Shown: one piece after another, positions 7,684-15,458 of the stretch
Numbering within the stretch: the first letter of the stretch is position 1
Layout of the letters: each line of letters begins with the position of its first letter
Source of the DNA: Syntrophomonadaceae bacterium
GTDB taxonomy: Bacteria > Bacillota_D > Dethiobacteria > DTU022 > PWGO01
Direction of reading: 5' to 3'
DNA length: 28,497 nt
NCBI GenBank assembly: GCA_003554535.1
Contig: PWGT01000069.1
Coordinates: 1-28,497, forward strand
Program-made: the position numbers and the translations under genes
The notes under the pieces: generated by a model
Databases searched by the model: none
Told to the model about the DNA's origin: nothing
What the model saw: the letters and a program-made list of their open reading frames with translations, nothing else

Positions 7684-8581
7684 AATTAGATTTGATGGCA
7701 GAGTAGCTGTTGTTACTGGAGCCGGTGGAGGTTTGGGTAAAGCTTATGCTTTGTTGTTGGCTTCTCGTGGTGCCAAAGTAGTTGTAAATGATCTTGGTGG
7801 TTCTTTTGACGGGACAGGATCTGACTCTACGCCGGCTCAGCAGGTAGTAGATGAGATTAAGGCTAATGGGGGAGAAGCTGTTGCTAATTATGAAAGTGTT
7901 GCAGAGTGGGAGAGTGCCCAAAAAATAATTCAAACTGCTATAGATTCATACGGCAAACTGGATATACTTATTAATAACGCAGGAATTTTAAGAGATAAAA
8001 GTATGCTCAAAATGGAGGATGAAGATTACAAAAAAGTAATGGCGGTACACATGGATGGAACTTTTTATTGTACCAAGGCAGCATTGCCATATATGAGGGA
8101 AAACAATTATGGAAGAATAGTGGGAACAGCTTCTGCTGCAGGAGTTTATGGTAACTTCGGGCAGACGAATTATGGGGCTGCAAAAATGGGAATATTTGGT
8201 TTGATGAGAAGTGTAAAGCAAGAAGGGGCTAAATACAATATTCTTGCCAATACTATTGTGCCAGTTGCTGGTACAAGGTTAACAGCAACTGTTATGCCTC
8301 CTGATGTAATTGAAAATTTAAAGCCTGAATTTGTAGCTCCAATGGTAGCCTGGATGTGTTCTGATGAATGTGAAGTAAGTGGCCAATTATTTTCCGCAGG
8401 TGGAGGATATTTCAGCCGTATAGCGGTTATCGAAGGGCAAGGAGTAATGTTCGATTTGGACAAAGAATTTACTGTAGATGATGTGTCTGCCAATATTGGT
8501 GAAATAATGAATGTGGAAGGTGGAACGGAGTTTGAATCAGTTACGGAGCAAACCACCAAAGTGCTATCAAGGTTTATGTGA
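7676..8581 (+). CDS. (R)-3-hydroxyacyl-CoA dehydrogenase, SDR of MFE-2 type
   Basis: A 301-residue short-chain dehydrogenase closely resembling the first domain of peroxisomal multifunctional enzyme type 2 (HSD17B4): VVTGAGGGLGKAYALLLASR (12-31), the family-specific VVVNDLGGSFDGTG (35-48), NNAG (100-103), catalytic S153, Y166 and K170 (NYGAAK), and an extra 50-residue C-terminal part beyond the SDR core, also as in MFE-2. Expected reaction: NAD-dependent oxidation of (R)-3-hydroxyacyl-CoA to 3-ketoacyl-CoA, or the reverse. Ribosome site GAAAGGAG lies before ATG 7676. The hydratase-2 gene follows after 41 nt, so the two domains of eukaryotic MFE-2 occur here as neighbouring genes in the same order. 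Confidence 0.9.
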   Translation: MSEIRFDGRVAVVTGAGGGLGKAYALLLASRGAKVVVNDLGGSFDGTGSDSTPAQQVVDEIKANGGEAVANYESVAEWESAQKIIQTAIDSYGKLDILINNAGILRDKSMLKMEDEDYKKVMAVHMDGTFYCTKAALPYMRENNYGRIVGTASAAGVYGNFGQTNYGAAKMGIFGLMRSVKQEGAKYNILANTIVPVAGTRLTATVMPPDVIENLKPEFVAPMVAWMCSDECEVSGQLFSAGGGYFSRIAVIEGQGVMFDLDKEFTVDDVSANIGEIMNVEGGTEFESVTEQTTKVLSRFM

Positions 8582-8622
8582 TTGCATTAATTTCATTAGC
8601 ATTAATTAGGGAGGTTTATGGT

Positions 8623-9471
8623 ATGCCAATTGATCCCTCGGTAGTGGGGAAAGAGATAACACCTCTGAAATTTAATTTTGATCATCGTGATGTGATTATT
8701 TATGCTTTAGGAATAGGAGCGGGAGCAGAATCGGATGATTTGGAATTTGTTTATGAAAATCAGCTTAAAGTTTTACCTACTTTTGGAGTAGTTCCTCCTT
8801 TTCCGGCTTTAATGGGCTTGACGGACCTGGATGGAGTGGATATTAACCTGGCCATGCTCTTGCACGGCGAGCAGTACCTGGAAGTTCATAAGCATCCTCT
8901 TCCTATTGAAGGGGAACTTACTTCTAAACCTAAGATTGGTGCTCTGTATGACAAGGGGAAAGGTGCTCTTGTGGAGTTAGATGTAGATACTGTTGATGAA
9001 AATGGGGACCTGGTATTTTTTAACCGTTTTGGGGCTTTTGTTAGGGGGGAAGGAGGTTTTGGTGGTGAAAAAGGACCGGAGCCCGGATATAACGCTCCTG
9101 ACAGGGAACCAGACCAGGTAGTAGAGATGAAATCATTACCCCAGCAAGCAGCAATATACCGATTATCCGGCGATACCAACCCCCTGCACATTGATCCAAG
9201 TTTTGCCGCGATGGCAGGCTTTGATGAGCCTATTCTGCATGGTTTGTGTTCTTTTGGTTTTGCAACCAGGGCTATTTTGAAAAAATATGCTGACAATGAT
9301 CCTTCCAAATTCAAGGCTGTCAAAACCAGGTTTTCCCGGCATGTTTTTCCCGGAGAAACTCTGGTTACAGAGATGTGGCAGGAAAGAGAAGACATGATCC
9401 TGTTTAGATGTAAAACTGCGGAAAGAGAAGAATACTGCCTTACAAATTCTGCACTTTGGCTAAATGTATAA
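8623..9471 (+). CDS. MaoC-like (R)-specific enoyl-CoA hydratase 2
   Basis: A 282-residue double hot-dog protein. The C-terminal half has the hydratase-2 signature YRLSGDTNPLHID (179-191) with catalytic D184 and H189, followed by FDEPILHGLCSFGFATR; the N-terminal half has the noncatalytic MaoC-N fold (VLPTFGVVPPFPALM). It hydrates trans-2-enoyl-CoA to (R)-3-hydroxyacyl-CoA, the substrate of the preceding SDR. I chose ATG 8623 because AGGGAGGT (8608-8615) is seven bases upstream; a GTG at 8578 overlapping the SDR stop lacks such a site. Length matches the hydratase domain of MFE-2 and stand-alone bacterial homologues. Confidence 0.9.
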   Translation: MPIDPSVVGKEITPLKFNFDHRDVIIYALGIGAGAESDDLEFVYENQLKVLPTFGVVPPFPALMGLTDLDGVDINLAMLLHGEQYLEVHKHPLPIEGELTSKPKIGALYDKGKGALVELDVDTVDENGDLVFFNRFGAFVRGEGGFGGEKGPEPGYNAPDREPDQVVEMKSLPQQAAIYRLSGDTNPLHIDPSFAAMAGFDEPILHGLCSFGFATRAILKKYADNDPSKFKAVKTRFSRHVFPGETLVTEMWQEREDMILFRCKTAEREEYCLTNSALWLNV

Positions 9472-9475
9472 AGCA

Positions 9476-9508
9476 AGGCCGGGTGCCTATACAGCAGGCA
9501 CCCGGCCT
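9476..9508 (+). terminator. 13-bp GC-rich hairpin after the hydratase gene
   Basis: Perfect stem AGGCCGGGTGCCT (9476-9488) with 9496-9508 and a 7-nt loop. The T-rich run starts only at about 9519, so it may be a weak terminator, or an mRNA processing or stabilising structure between the SDR-hydratase pair and the thiolase pair. No good promoter is seen in the 82 nt before the next gene. Confidence 0.6.
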
Positions 9509-9590
9509 ATAAATTAAATCTTTCTTTTTTTTGTAATTTGTTTTTAATAATTGAAAACAGGTAGCTGCCTGGAAAGGAGGAATAAGTTAT

Positions 9591-11051
9591 ATGGTAGGGA
9601 TAAGTATGTACGGTGGTTATGTTCCTAGTTACCGCTTAAATAGGATGACTGTATTTGCAGCTATGGGATGGCTTAATCCTGCATCAATGATGATTGCTGC
9701 AGGTGAAAAGGCGGTGGCTAATTTTGATGAAGATACGATAACTATGGCTGTGGCAGCCGGAAATAGTTGCCTAGAAAACAAGAGCAGGGAAAAAATTGAG
9801 GGGCTTTATTTGGCTACTACCACTGCACCTTTTAAAGAGAGGCAAAATGCAAATATAGTTGCAGATGCTCTTTGCTTAAAAGATGATATTAGGACCGCTG
9901 ATTTTACAGGCTCTCTTAAGTCCGGCACTTCCGCACTGCTCTCTGCTATTGAGAAAGTGGGATTTCAACAAGAAGGAGATGTGCTTGTTTCTGCAGCCGA
10001 TTGTCGTTTGGGAAAAATGGGATCAGTGCAGGAGATGTTTTTTGGTGATGCTGCGGCATCTTTTTTGATTAGTAATGAGGATGTTGCTGTGGAATTTAAA
10101 GGTTCTTTTTCAGCAGCGTACGACTTTGTGGATCATCTTCGCGGTGCAAATTCTAACTATGATCGTCAATGGGAAGAACGCTGGATGAGAGACGAGGGCT
10201 ATGAGAGATTCATTCCGGAAGCTATAGACGGAATTTGCCGCAAGTATGGGGTGACAATCGGAGATTTTTCTAAAATAATATATCCCTGTTACTATAAAGG
10301 CGCCCGAAAGGGGATTACTAAAAAACTTGGTTTGGAACCAGAAAAAGTGCAGGATGATCTACAAGAAGATTTGGGTGACAGTGGTTCCGCCCATCCTTTA
10401 ATAATGCTGGCTAAATATCTGGAAGAAGCAAAACCTGGTGATAAAATTTTGTTGATAGGTTATGGGAATGGTTTTGATGCATTGTATATGGAAGTAAATG
10501 AGAATATTGAAAAACTTAACCAACGCTCTAAAGTTTCAGCTTATTTGTCACGGCGAAAGGAACTTGACAAATACACCAAGTATTTGGTCTGGCGAGGTAT
10601 AGCACCTGCTGAAGTCGGGATGAGAGGAGAGGAGGATAGACTGACCAGGTGGTCGTTGGTGTGGAGAAACAGGGAAGCTATAAATGGAATGCAGGGTGTT
10701 AAGTGTGAGGAATGTGGAACCCAACAATACCCTCCACAAAGGGTATGTGTTAACCCAGATTGCGGAGCTATAGATAAATTTACCCCCGTTTATCTTGCTC
10801 GAAAAGGCGGTAAAATATTTAGTTATACTTCTGACATGCTTGCTTCTTCCATTAATCCACCAGCTATTTACGGCAATATTGAAATTAATGGAGGGGGAAG
10901 GATGTTGATGGATTTCACAGATTGTACTCTTGATGATTTGGAAGTAGGGAAAAGTGTTAACTTTACTTACCGCATAAAATTTTATGATGATAAAAGGGAT
11001 ACTACTTTCTATTATTGGAAAGCAGTTCCAGAAAGTGAGGAGGTGTCTTAA
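9591..11051 (+). CDS. HMG-CoA-synthase-like protein fused to DUF35 zinc-ribbon/OB domain; catalytic residues missing
   Basis: A 486-residue fusion. Residues 1-310 follow the thiolase-fold HMGCS/KAS III pattern (GGYVPSYRLNR at 8-18; FFGDAAASFLI at 150-160; PGDKILLIGYGNGFDAL at 282-298). Residues about 340-486 form a DUF35 module with a four-Cys zinc ribbon (C372, C375, C386, C391) and an OB-fold with KIFSYT. By alignment from memory to bacterial/archaeal HMGCS, the general base Glu is T77, the nucleophile Cys is L109 (GSLKSGT for FACKAGT) and the His of FHQP is P232. So it should not make an acyl-enzyme and is probably a scaffold or CoA-binding partner for the thiolase that starts one base after its stop. 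Known parallels are archaeal thiolase/HMGCS/DUF35 and PhlACB complexes. The ribosome site is AAAGGAGG. Confidence 0.85.
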   Translation: MVGISMYGGYVPSYRLNRMTVFAAMGWLNPASMMIAAGEKAVANFDEDTITMAVAAGNSCLENKSREKIEGLYLATTTAPFKERQNANIVADALCLKDDIRTADFTGSLKSGTSALLSAIEKVGFQQEGDVLVSAADCRLGKMGSVQEMFFGDAAASFLISNEDVAVEFKGSFSAAYDFVDHLRGANSNYDRQWEERWMRDEGYERFIPEAIDGICRKYGVTIGDFSKIIYPCYYKGARKGITKKLGLEPEKVQDDLQEDLGDSGSAHPLIMLAKYLEEAKPGDKILLIGYGNGFDALYMEVNENIEKLNQRSKVSAYLSRRKELDKYTKYLVWRGIAPAEVGMRGEEDRLTRWSLVWRNREAINGMQGVKCEECGTQQYPPQRVCVNPDCGAIDKFTPVYLARKGGKIFSYTSDMLASSINPPAIYGNIEINGGGRMLMDFTDCTLDDLEVGKSVNFTYRIKFYDDKRDTTFYYWKAVPESEEVS

Positions 11052-11052
11052 A

Positions 11053-12255
11053 ATGGCTGGTGGTATAAAAGATAAAGTAGCTATACTGGGTATGGGTTGT
11101 ACCAAGTTCAATGAGCACTGGGAAAAGAATTCCAGTGATCTGATTTTGGAGGCTTTTCAGGAATGCTTGGCTGATGCCGGTATAAATAAGGGTGATATTG
11201 AGGCTGCTTGGGTAGGCAATCATCTTGATGAGGTAAACATAGGTAAAGGAGGTTATTATGTAAGCGGGGTTTTACATCTCCCCATGATTGGCGTTACCCG
11301 GGTAGATAATTTTTGTGCTTCTGGCACAGAAGCTTTTAGGAACGCTTGCTATGCTGTTGCTTCAGGTGCTTATGATGTGGCATTGAGTGTTGGAATAGAA
11401 AAATTAAAAGACACCGGGTATGGTGGTTTACCAGATTCTCCAGTATTTGGCCAGTTTGTAAGTTTAATTGGACCAAATGGAACAGCTCCAGGCTATTTTG
11501 CCCAGTTGGCAACTGCATATGCAGCAAAATATGGCATCTCTATGGATAAAATAAAAGATGCAATCACTCATATTTCTTGGAAAAGTCATCAAAATGGAGC
11601 CATGAACCCTAGAGCCCATTTGCGCAAGCCAGTAAGTAAAGAACAAATTAAAGGTTCGCCTTATGTGGCTTATCCACTGGGGTTGTTTGATTGCTGCGGA
11701 GTTAGCGATGGAGCGAGTATGGCTATAATTACCACCCCTGAAATCGCTGCTCGTCTGAAACCTGATCAAGATATTATTAAGGTGAAATCTTTGCAGATTT
11801 CTGTTAGTTCCGGGGAGGAAGCTATGTACGACAATTGGGATGGTGCCGGAGTGGTAACTACCCAAGTGGCTTCACGTAAAGCATATGAAGAAGCTGAAAT
11901 AGATAACCCCCGGGAGCAAATAGATTTAATGGAAGTGCATGATTGTTTCTCCATAACAGAGATGGTTACCATGGAAGATTTGCACATATCACCGCCTGGA
12001 AAAGCCCCAGATGATATATTGGAAGGGTTTTACGACCTGGATGGGCAAGTTCCTTGTCAGGTTGACGGAGGGTTAAAATGTTTTGGCCATCCAATAGGCG
12101 CTTCGGGGTTGAGGATGATCTATGAAGTATATAATCAATTGTTGGGCAGGTGGAGTGAGGAAAGATTGGTCAAAGATGCCGAAATTGGCTTGACCCACAA
12201 TTTAGGAGGGATACCCAACCAGAACGTCTGCAGTGTGGCCATATTTGGGAAGTAG
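11053..12255 (+). CDS. SCP2/PhlC-type thiolase (acetyl-CoA acyltransferase family)
   Basis: A 400-residue thiolase-fold enzyme. The nucleophile is C88 in VDNFCASGTEAF; HDCF at 296-299 and CFGHPIGASG with H346 complete the SCP2-thiolase pattern. The second Cys of classical thiolases is replaced (HNLGG near residue 378), as in the SCP2 subfamily. It should cleave or form C-C bonds on acyl-CoA; PhlC of the diacetylphloroglucinol acyltransferase also uses a Cys at about 88 and a His near 347 (from memory). ATG 11053 lies one base after the preceding stop with GAGGAGGTG (11037-11045) inside the upstream gene, implying translational coupling and a stable complex with the HMGCS-DUF35 protein. A longer frame from 10984 is not supported. 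Confidence 0.9.
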   Translation: MAGGIKDKVAILGMGCTKFNEHWEKNSSDLILEAFQECLADAGINKGDIEAAWVGNHLDEVNIGKGGYYVSGVLHLPMIGVTRVDNFCASGTEAFRNACYAVASGAYDVALSVGIEKLKDTGYGGLPDSPVFGQFVSLIGPNGTAPGYFAQLATAYAAKYGISMDKIKDAITHISWKSHQNGAMNPRAHLRKPVSKEQIKGSPYVAYPLGLFDCCGVSDGASMAIITTPEIAARLKPDQDIIKVKSLQISVSSGEEAMYDNWDGAGVVTTQVASRKAYEEAEIDNPREQIDLMEVHDCFSITEMVTMEDLHISPPGKAPDDILEGFYDLDGQVPCQVDGGLKCFGHPIGASGLRMIYEVYNQLLGRWSEERLVKDAEIGLTHNLGGIPNQNVCSVAIFGK

Positions 12256-12409
12256 GGTAATCGTTATGGACGCTTTTTGTATCAAATAAAAATCCCTTTA
12301 CCAAGTTATTTTCCTTTGAGATTAATTAAGGGAAATTAACCCTAGGTTTCCAAAATGTAACTTGAATATTAAAATTTGTTGATATTTGACGGTTCACCTT
12401 CTCCTATTG

Positions 12410-12438
12410 TTGAAACAGCTATTTTTATGTAGTATGAT
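12410..12438 (+). promoter_or_regulatory. sigma-A promoter for the DUF342 gene
   Basis: TTGAAA (12410-12415), 17-nt spacer and TATGAT (12433-12438), about 80 nt before the GTG start. A 10-bp inverted repeat AGCTATTTTT/AAAAATAGCT (12417-12426 and 12458-12467) spans the spacer and start site and could be an operator. The remaining 12256-12409 stretch is AT-rich and shows no gene or clear terminator. Confidence 0.7.
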
Positions 12439-12520
12439 AAAGTTAAGAAGAATCAGCAAAAATAGCTCAGGCAAAATTTATTTTGTAGCTGAGTCAGCCT
12501 ATTAAAAATGGGGTGAGCTC

Positions 12521-14476
12521 GTGTATGATGAGCATAGCACTAGAGAAGATCAACAAAATGGCGCAGAGGAAGATAAGAATCAACAAACTTCGATGGAGAA
12601 GGAAGTAGAGGAAGAAGCTCAATCTTCTGAAGATGTAGACGTGGAAGCTAAGCCCGGAACCATAGAAGAAGAGAAAAAAGAGGAAGAAAATGTCGAAGAA
12701 GACATAGACGGTTCCGCATCTTTGATCGATGGTGAAATTAAAGTGGAAAATCCTTCTGGTAATGGCGAGCCTGCTCAGGTACTGCCATCGGAGGGTGTAG
12801 AAGTGTGGGTAAATGGGGAGAAAATAGAAAACAAACACCCCGTTTACAGTGAAGATCAGGTGGAACTTAAAGTTGTGGAAGATATAAAACCTGTTCAGAT
12901 TGAAGTAAATAGGGATAAAGAAGATATGATGGCAGAAGTAGAAGTAACTCCTGAGTATAAAGTCAAATATAACTTAATCGATAAAAAGCCAAGTAAAATA
13001 CTGACCATTAAAGCCGAAAGACTTGAAACCCTTAACCGGAAAGTTAGCAGAGAAGAAATTTATGAAGCACTGGAAGATAATATGGTGGTTTACGGTATTG
13101 ATGAAAATGCAATTGAAGAACTTACTCAAGCAGAAAAACGTTTGTCTAAAGTTGTGGCAAGAGGGGAACCCATGCAAGAAGGTGTGGATGGCTATGCTGA
13201 ATATTTAGTTAGAACAGAGAAAGAGCGCATAGATTATGATGATGAAGCTACGAAGGTAAACTTGCGAGAAAGATATTACATTCCCCAGGTAGAAGAGGGA
13301 GAAGTTATAGGTGTTATCTATCCAGCAGAAGAAGGAATACCTGGCTATAAAGTTACGGGGGAAGAGATACCCCCTTCCCCCGTAAGCGAAAAAATTGTGA
13401 ATACCAAAGAAGGTGCTATTTTAAGTGAAGATGGCACCCAAGTTATTGCGGAATATGCCGGGCGCCCTGTAGTTGGAAAAGGAAAAGAAGATGTAGTAGC
13501 AGTAGAAAATATTTACGTTCACAATGACAATGTAGATATGGAAACCGGAAATATAAGATTTCAAGGGCATCTTAAAGTAGAGGGCTCTGTAGAAGAAGGA
13601 ATGACTGTTTTTGCTGATGGAGATATTATCATCAATGGTAATATTGCAGGAGCTTATATTATAGGTGGAAGTCATGTCAATATAGTAGGTAATTGCATAA
13701 ATTCAAGCGTAAGGGCAGGTGGCGCTTATTTATTAAGTCAGCAATTGGCGGAGATATTTGAGTATTTGAAAGTATCTTTGGAAGCTGCTCTGGAGAATTT
13801 AGAACAGCTAACCATTGCTTTGCAATCTAGAGGTGAACTTTCTCCAACCAAGTATCCCCACATGGTTTATAAATTGTTGCAAACCAAGTTCCCAGAAGTG
13901 TTTGAGTTTATAGAAAACCTGAATAACGCATTAAAAGAAAGATCTGAGTTTTCACCACCTGAGAGGGTTTTGGAAAACATTGAAAAACTGACCAAGTTTT
14001 TCAATGATAAGGGAGTTATGAATATTAAAGATGAACAACCCTTCCGGGACATGTTTAATTTAACCGATGAATCATTAATTGAATTGTTATCTTTAACTGA
14101 AACTACTTCTGACGTTTCTGTAAATTATGTCCAAAACAGCACTTTGGAATGTACGGGAGATATTAACGTACTGGGCCCGGGAGCATATCATTCCGAATTT
14201 CATTGTGGGGGAAAAGTAAATGTAAACAAGTTGTTTAGAGGCGGCAAAATTTTTGCCGGAGATGATATCACTATTGGAGAATTGGGAAGCCCTGGCACCA
14301 CATATTCTCATGGATTGGTAGAAGCTCCAGCCGGGCATAGTATAAGGCTGGGGAAAGTACATGAAGGTTCCCGGATTAAAATCGGCGATTACATGTACCG
14401 TCTTGATTCAACGTATTCCAAGATAAAAATTCATCTAGATCAAGAAGAAGACAAAGTTAAGGTTTCTTACTGGTAA
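12521..14476 (+). CDS. DUF342 / FapA-family polymer-forming protein with acidic N-terminal tail
   Basis: A 651-residue protein. The first 70 or so residues are highly acidic and low in complexity (EEEKKEEENVEED). The middle carries the DUF342 core: VIGVIYPAEEGIPGYKVTGE, LSEDGTQVIAEYAGRPV and the beta-helix-like turn FADGDIIINGNIAGAYI. A helical insertion (about 405-530, rich in Leu and Glu) interrupts the helix, which resumes with STLECTGDINVLGPGAYHSE and ends in DSTYSKIKI. FapA-type proteins are cytoplasmic; some are linked to flagellar or cell-surface control, but the role is poorly defined. The start is GTG 12521 after GGGGTGAG. It is monocistronic with its own promoter. The acidic tail is longer than I would expect for the family. 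Confidence 0.85.
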   Translation: MYDEHSTREDQQNGAEEDKNQQTSMEKEVEEEAQSSEDVDVEAKPGTIEEEKKEEENVEEDIDGSASLIDGEIKVENPSGNGEPAQVLPSEGVEVWVNGEKIENKHPVYSEDQVELKVVEDIKPVQIEVNRDKEDMMAEVEVTPEYKVKYNLIDKKPSKILTIKAERLETLNRKVSREEIYEALEDNMVVYGIDENAIEELTQAEKRLSKVVARGEPMQEGVDGYAEYLVRTEKERIDYDDEATKVNLRERYYIPQVEEGEVIGVIYPAEEGIPGYKVTGEEIPPSPVSEKIVNTKEGAILSEDGTQVIAEYAGRPVVGKGKEDVVAVENIYVHNDNVDMETGNIRFQGHLKVEGSVEEGMTVFADGDIIINGNIAGAYIIGGSHVNIVGNCINSSVRAGGAYLLSQQLAEIFEYLKVSLEAALENLEQLTIALQSRGELSPTKYPHMVYKLLQTKFPEVFEFIENLNNALKERSEFSPPERVLENIEKLTKFFNDKGVMNIKDEQPFRDMFNLTDESLIELLSLTETTSDVSVNYVQNSTLECTGDINVLGPGAYHSEFHCGGKVNVNKLFRGGKIFAGDDITIGELGSPGTTYSHGLVEAPAGHSIRLGKVHEGSRIKIGDYMYRLDSTYSKIKIHLDQEEDKVKVSYW

Positions 14477-14531
14477 AACGATAAATTTATCAGAACCCAG
14501 ATTGTAATAATCAGGAACTTTTTGGGGCTGT

Positions 14532-15305
14532 TTAAAGAGGATCTGCTTTATTTTTTCCGCTTATAATATAAACTATGAGAAAACCAGCGAGGAAAAGAAA
14601 TAGAACGGATGCGCTAAACTCGCTTGGGATAAGTGCTTTGGTAGACCCTAATAATAGTCCGGATAGCAAAAAGGAGACGGGTGCTTGATATCGTTGATAT
14701 AAAGTGCTTATTATCCGGGCAAATAAAAGTATACCTAAACCCAAGCCTATGCTAAAAACTATCAAGGTTGGCCAAAGCACAAAATTACTTACTGCAAATA
14801 ATAAATCATCATACAAATTTAACATTATAAGCAAGGAGCTTCCCGAAACACCTGGCAAAAGCATTGTAGCGCTTGTCAGGATGCCTCCTCCAACAAATGG
14901 CAATATGGAATCAGTAGGAGAAGCCGGCACTTGAGCCAGCGGCTCTCCAACAACGGTCCAGGCAACGGCAATTCCTATACCCGTAAACAAAAGATATGTT
15001 AATTTTAGTTGGCTCTTATTCAAAGGTGCAAATACTATTTTTATTGAAGCCAGGAGCATTCCCATTAGGAAAGAAACTATTAGGTCAGGATATAGCTCTA
15101 AAAGTTCCGATATTAGTAAGGCACATAAGACCACTCCTGCAGCAATTCCCATAGCAGTGATTATGTGTTTTTTAATTTGTAGATCCGAAATATCTTGCAC
15201 ATATCTTTGGTATGTTCCCAGAATTATAAGGGCGGTACCTCCACTCATACCTGGCAACACTAACGATATCCCTATAAAAATTCCATGAAGTAACTTGGTT
15301 AACAA
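14532..15305 (-). CDS. DUF368 polytopic membrane protein
   Basis: A 257-residue integral membrane protein of the DUF368 family, with about eight hydrophobic spans and two copies of the family motif: LVLPGMSGGTALIILGTYQR (P18-G23) and LLPGVSGSSLLIMLNLYDDL (P151-S156), a sign of internal duplication. Relatives have been linked to polyprenyl-phosphate recycling or transport in Gram-positive bacteria; the function is not proven here. The likely start is TTG 15305, seven bases after GGGGGG on the minus strand; a longer TTG start at 15338 lacks a site of its own. It is convergent with the DUF342 gene (only 55 nt between stops, no clear terminator) and divergent from the ATPase at 15459. Confidence 0.88.
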   Translation of the reverse strand: MLTKLLHGIFIGISLVLPGMSGGTALIILGTYQRYVQDISDLQIKKHIITAMGIAAGVVLCALLISELLELYPDLIVSFLMGMLLASIKIVFAPLNKSQLKLTYLLFTGIGIAVAWTVVGEPLAQVPASPTDSILPFVGGGILTSATMLLPGVSGSSLLIMLNLYDDLLFAVSNFVLWPTLIVFSIGLGLGILLFARIISTLYQRYQAPVSFLLSGLLLGSTKALIPSEFSASVLFLFLAGFLIVYIISGKNKADPL

Positions 15306-15458
15306 GTCTATTCCCCCCACTCTTCTTTTCCAATACAACGTATTCGGGAGAATTTTTTAATTCCCTTTTTTATATATTAAGAGCCCGGGAACAAATTATG
15401 CATATTATATTCTAAAGACTATACCTGAAAAAAGCTTAGAAGGGAGGCATTAAATATT

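Noticed and set aside
8886..9476. 196-codon minus-strand ORF
   Set aside because: It lies opposite the intact hydratase-2 gene, has no ribosome site and a shadow-like composition.
10548..11111. 187-codon minus-strand ORF
   Set aside because: It lies opposite the DUF35 part of the fusion and the thiolase start; no domain is recognisable.
14480..14491. Palindrome GATAAATTTATC between the convergent DUF342 and DUF368 genes
   Set aside because: AT-only core without a T tail; not a convincing terminator or operator.
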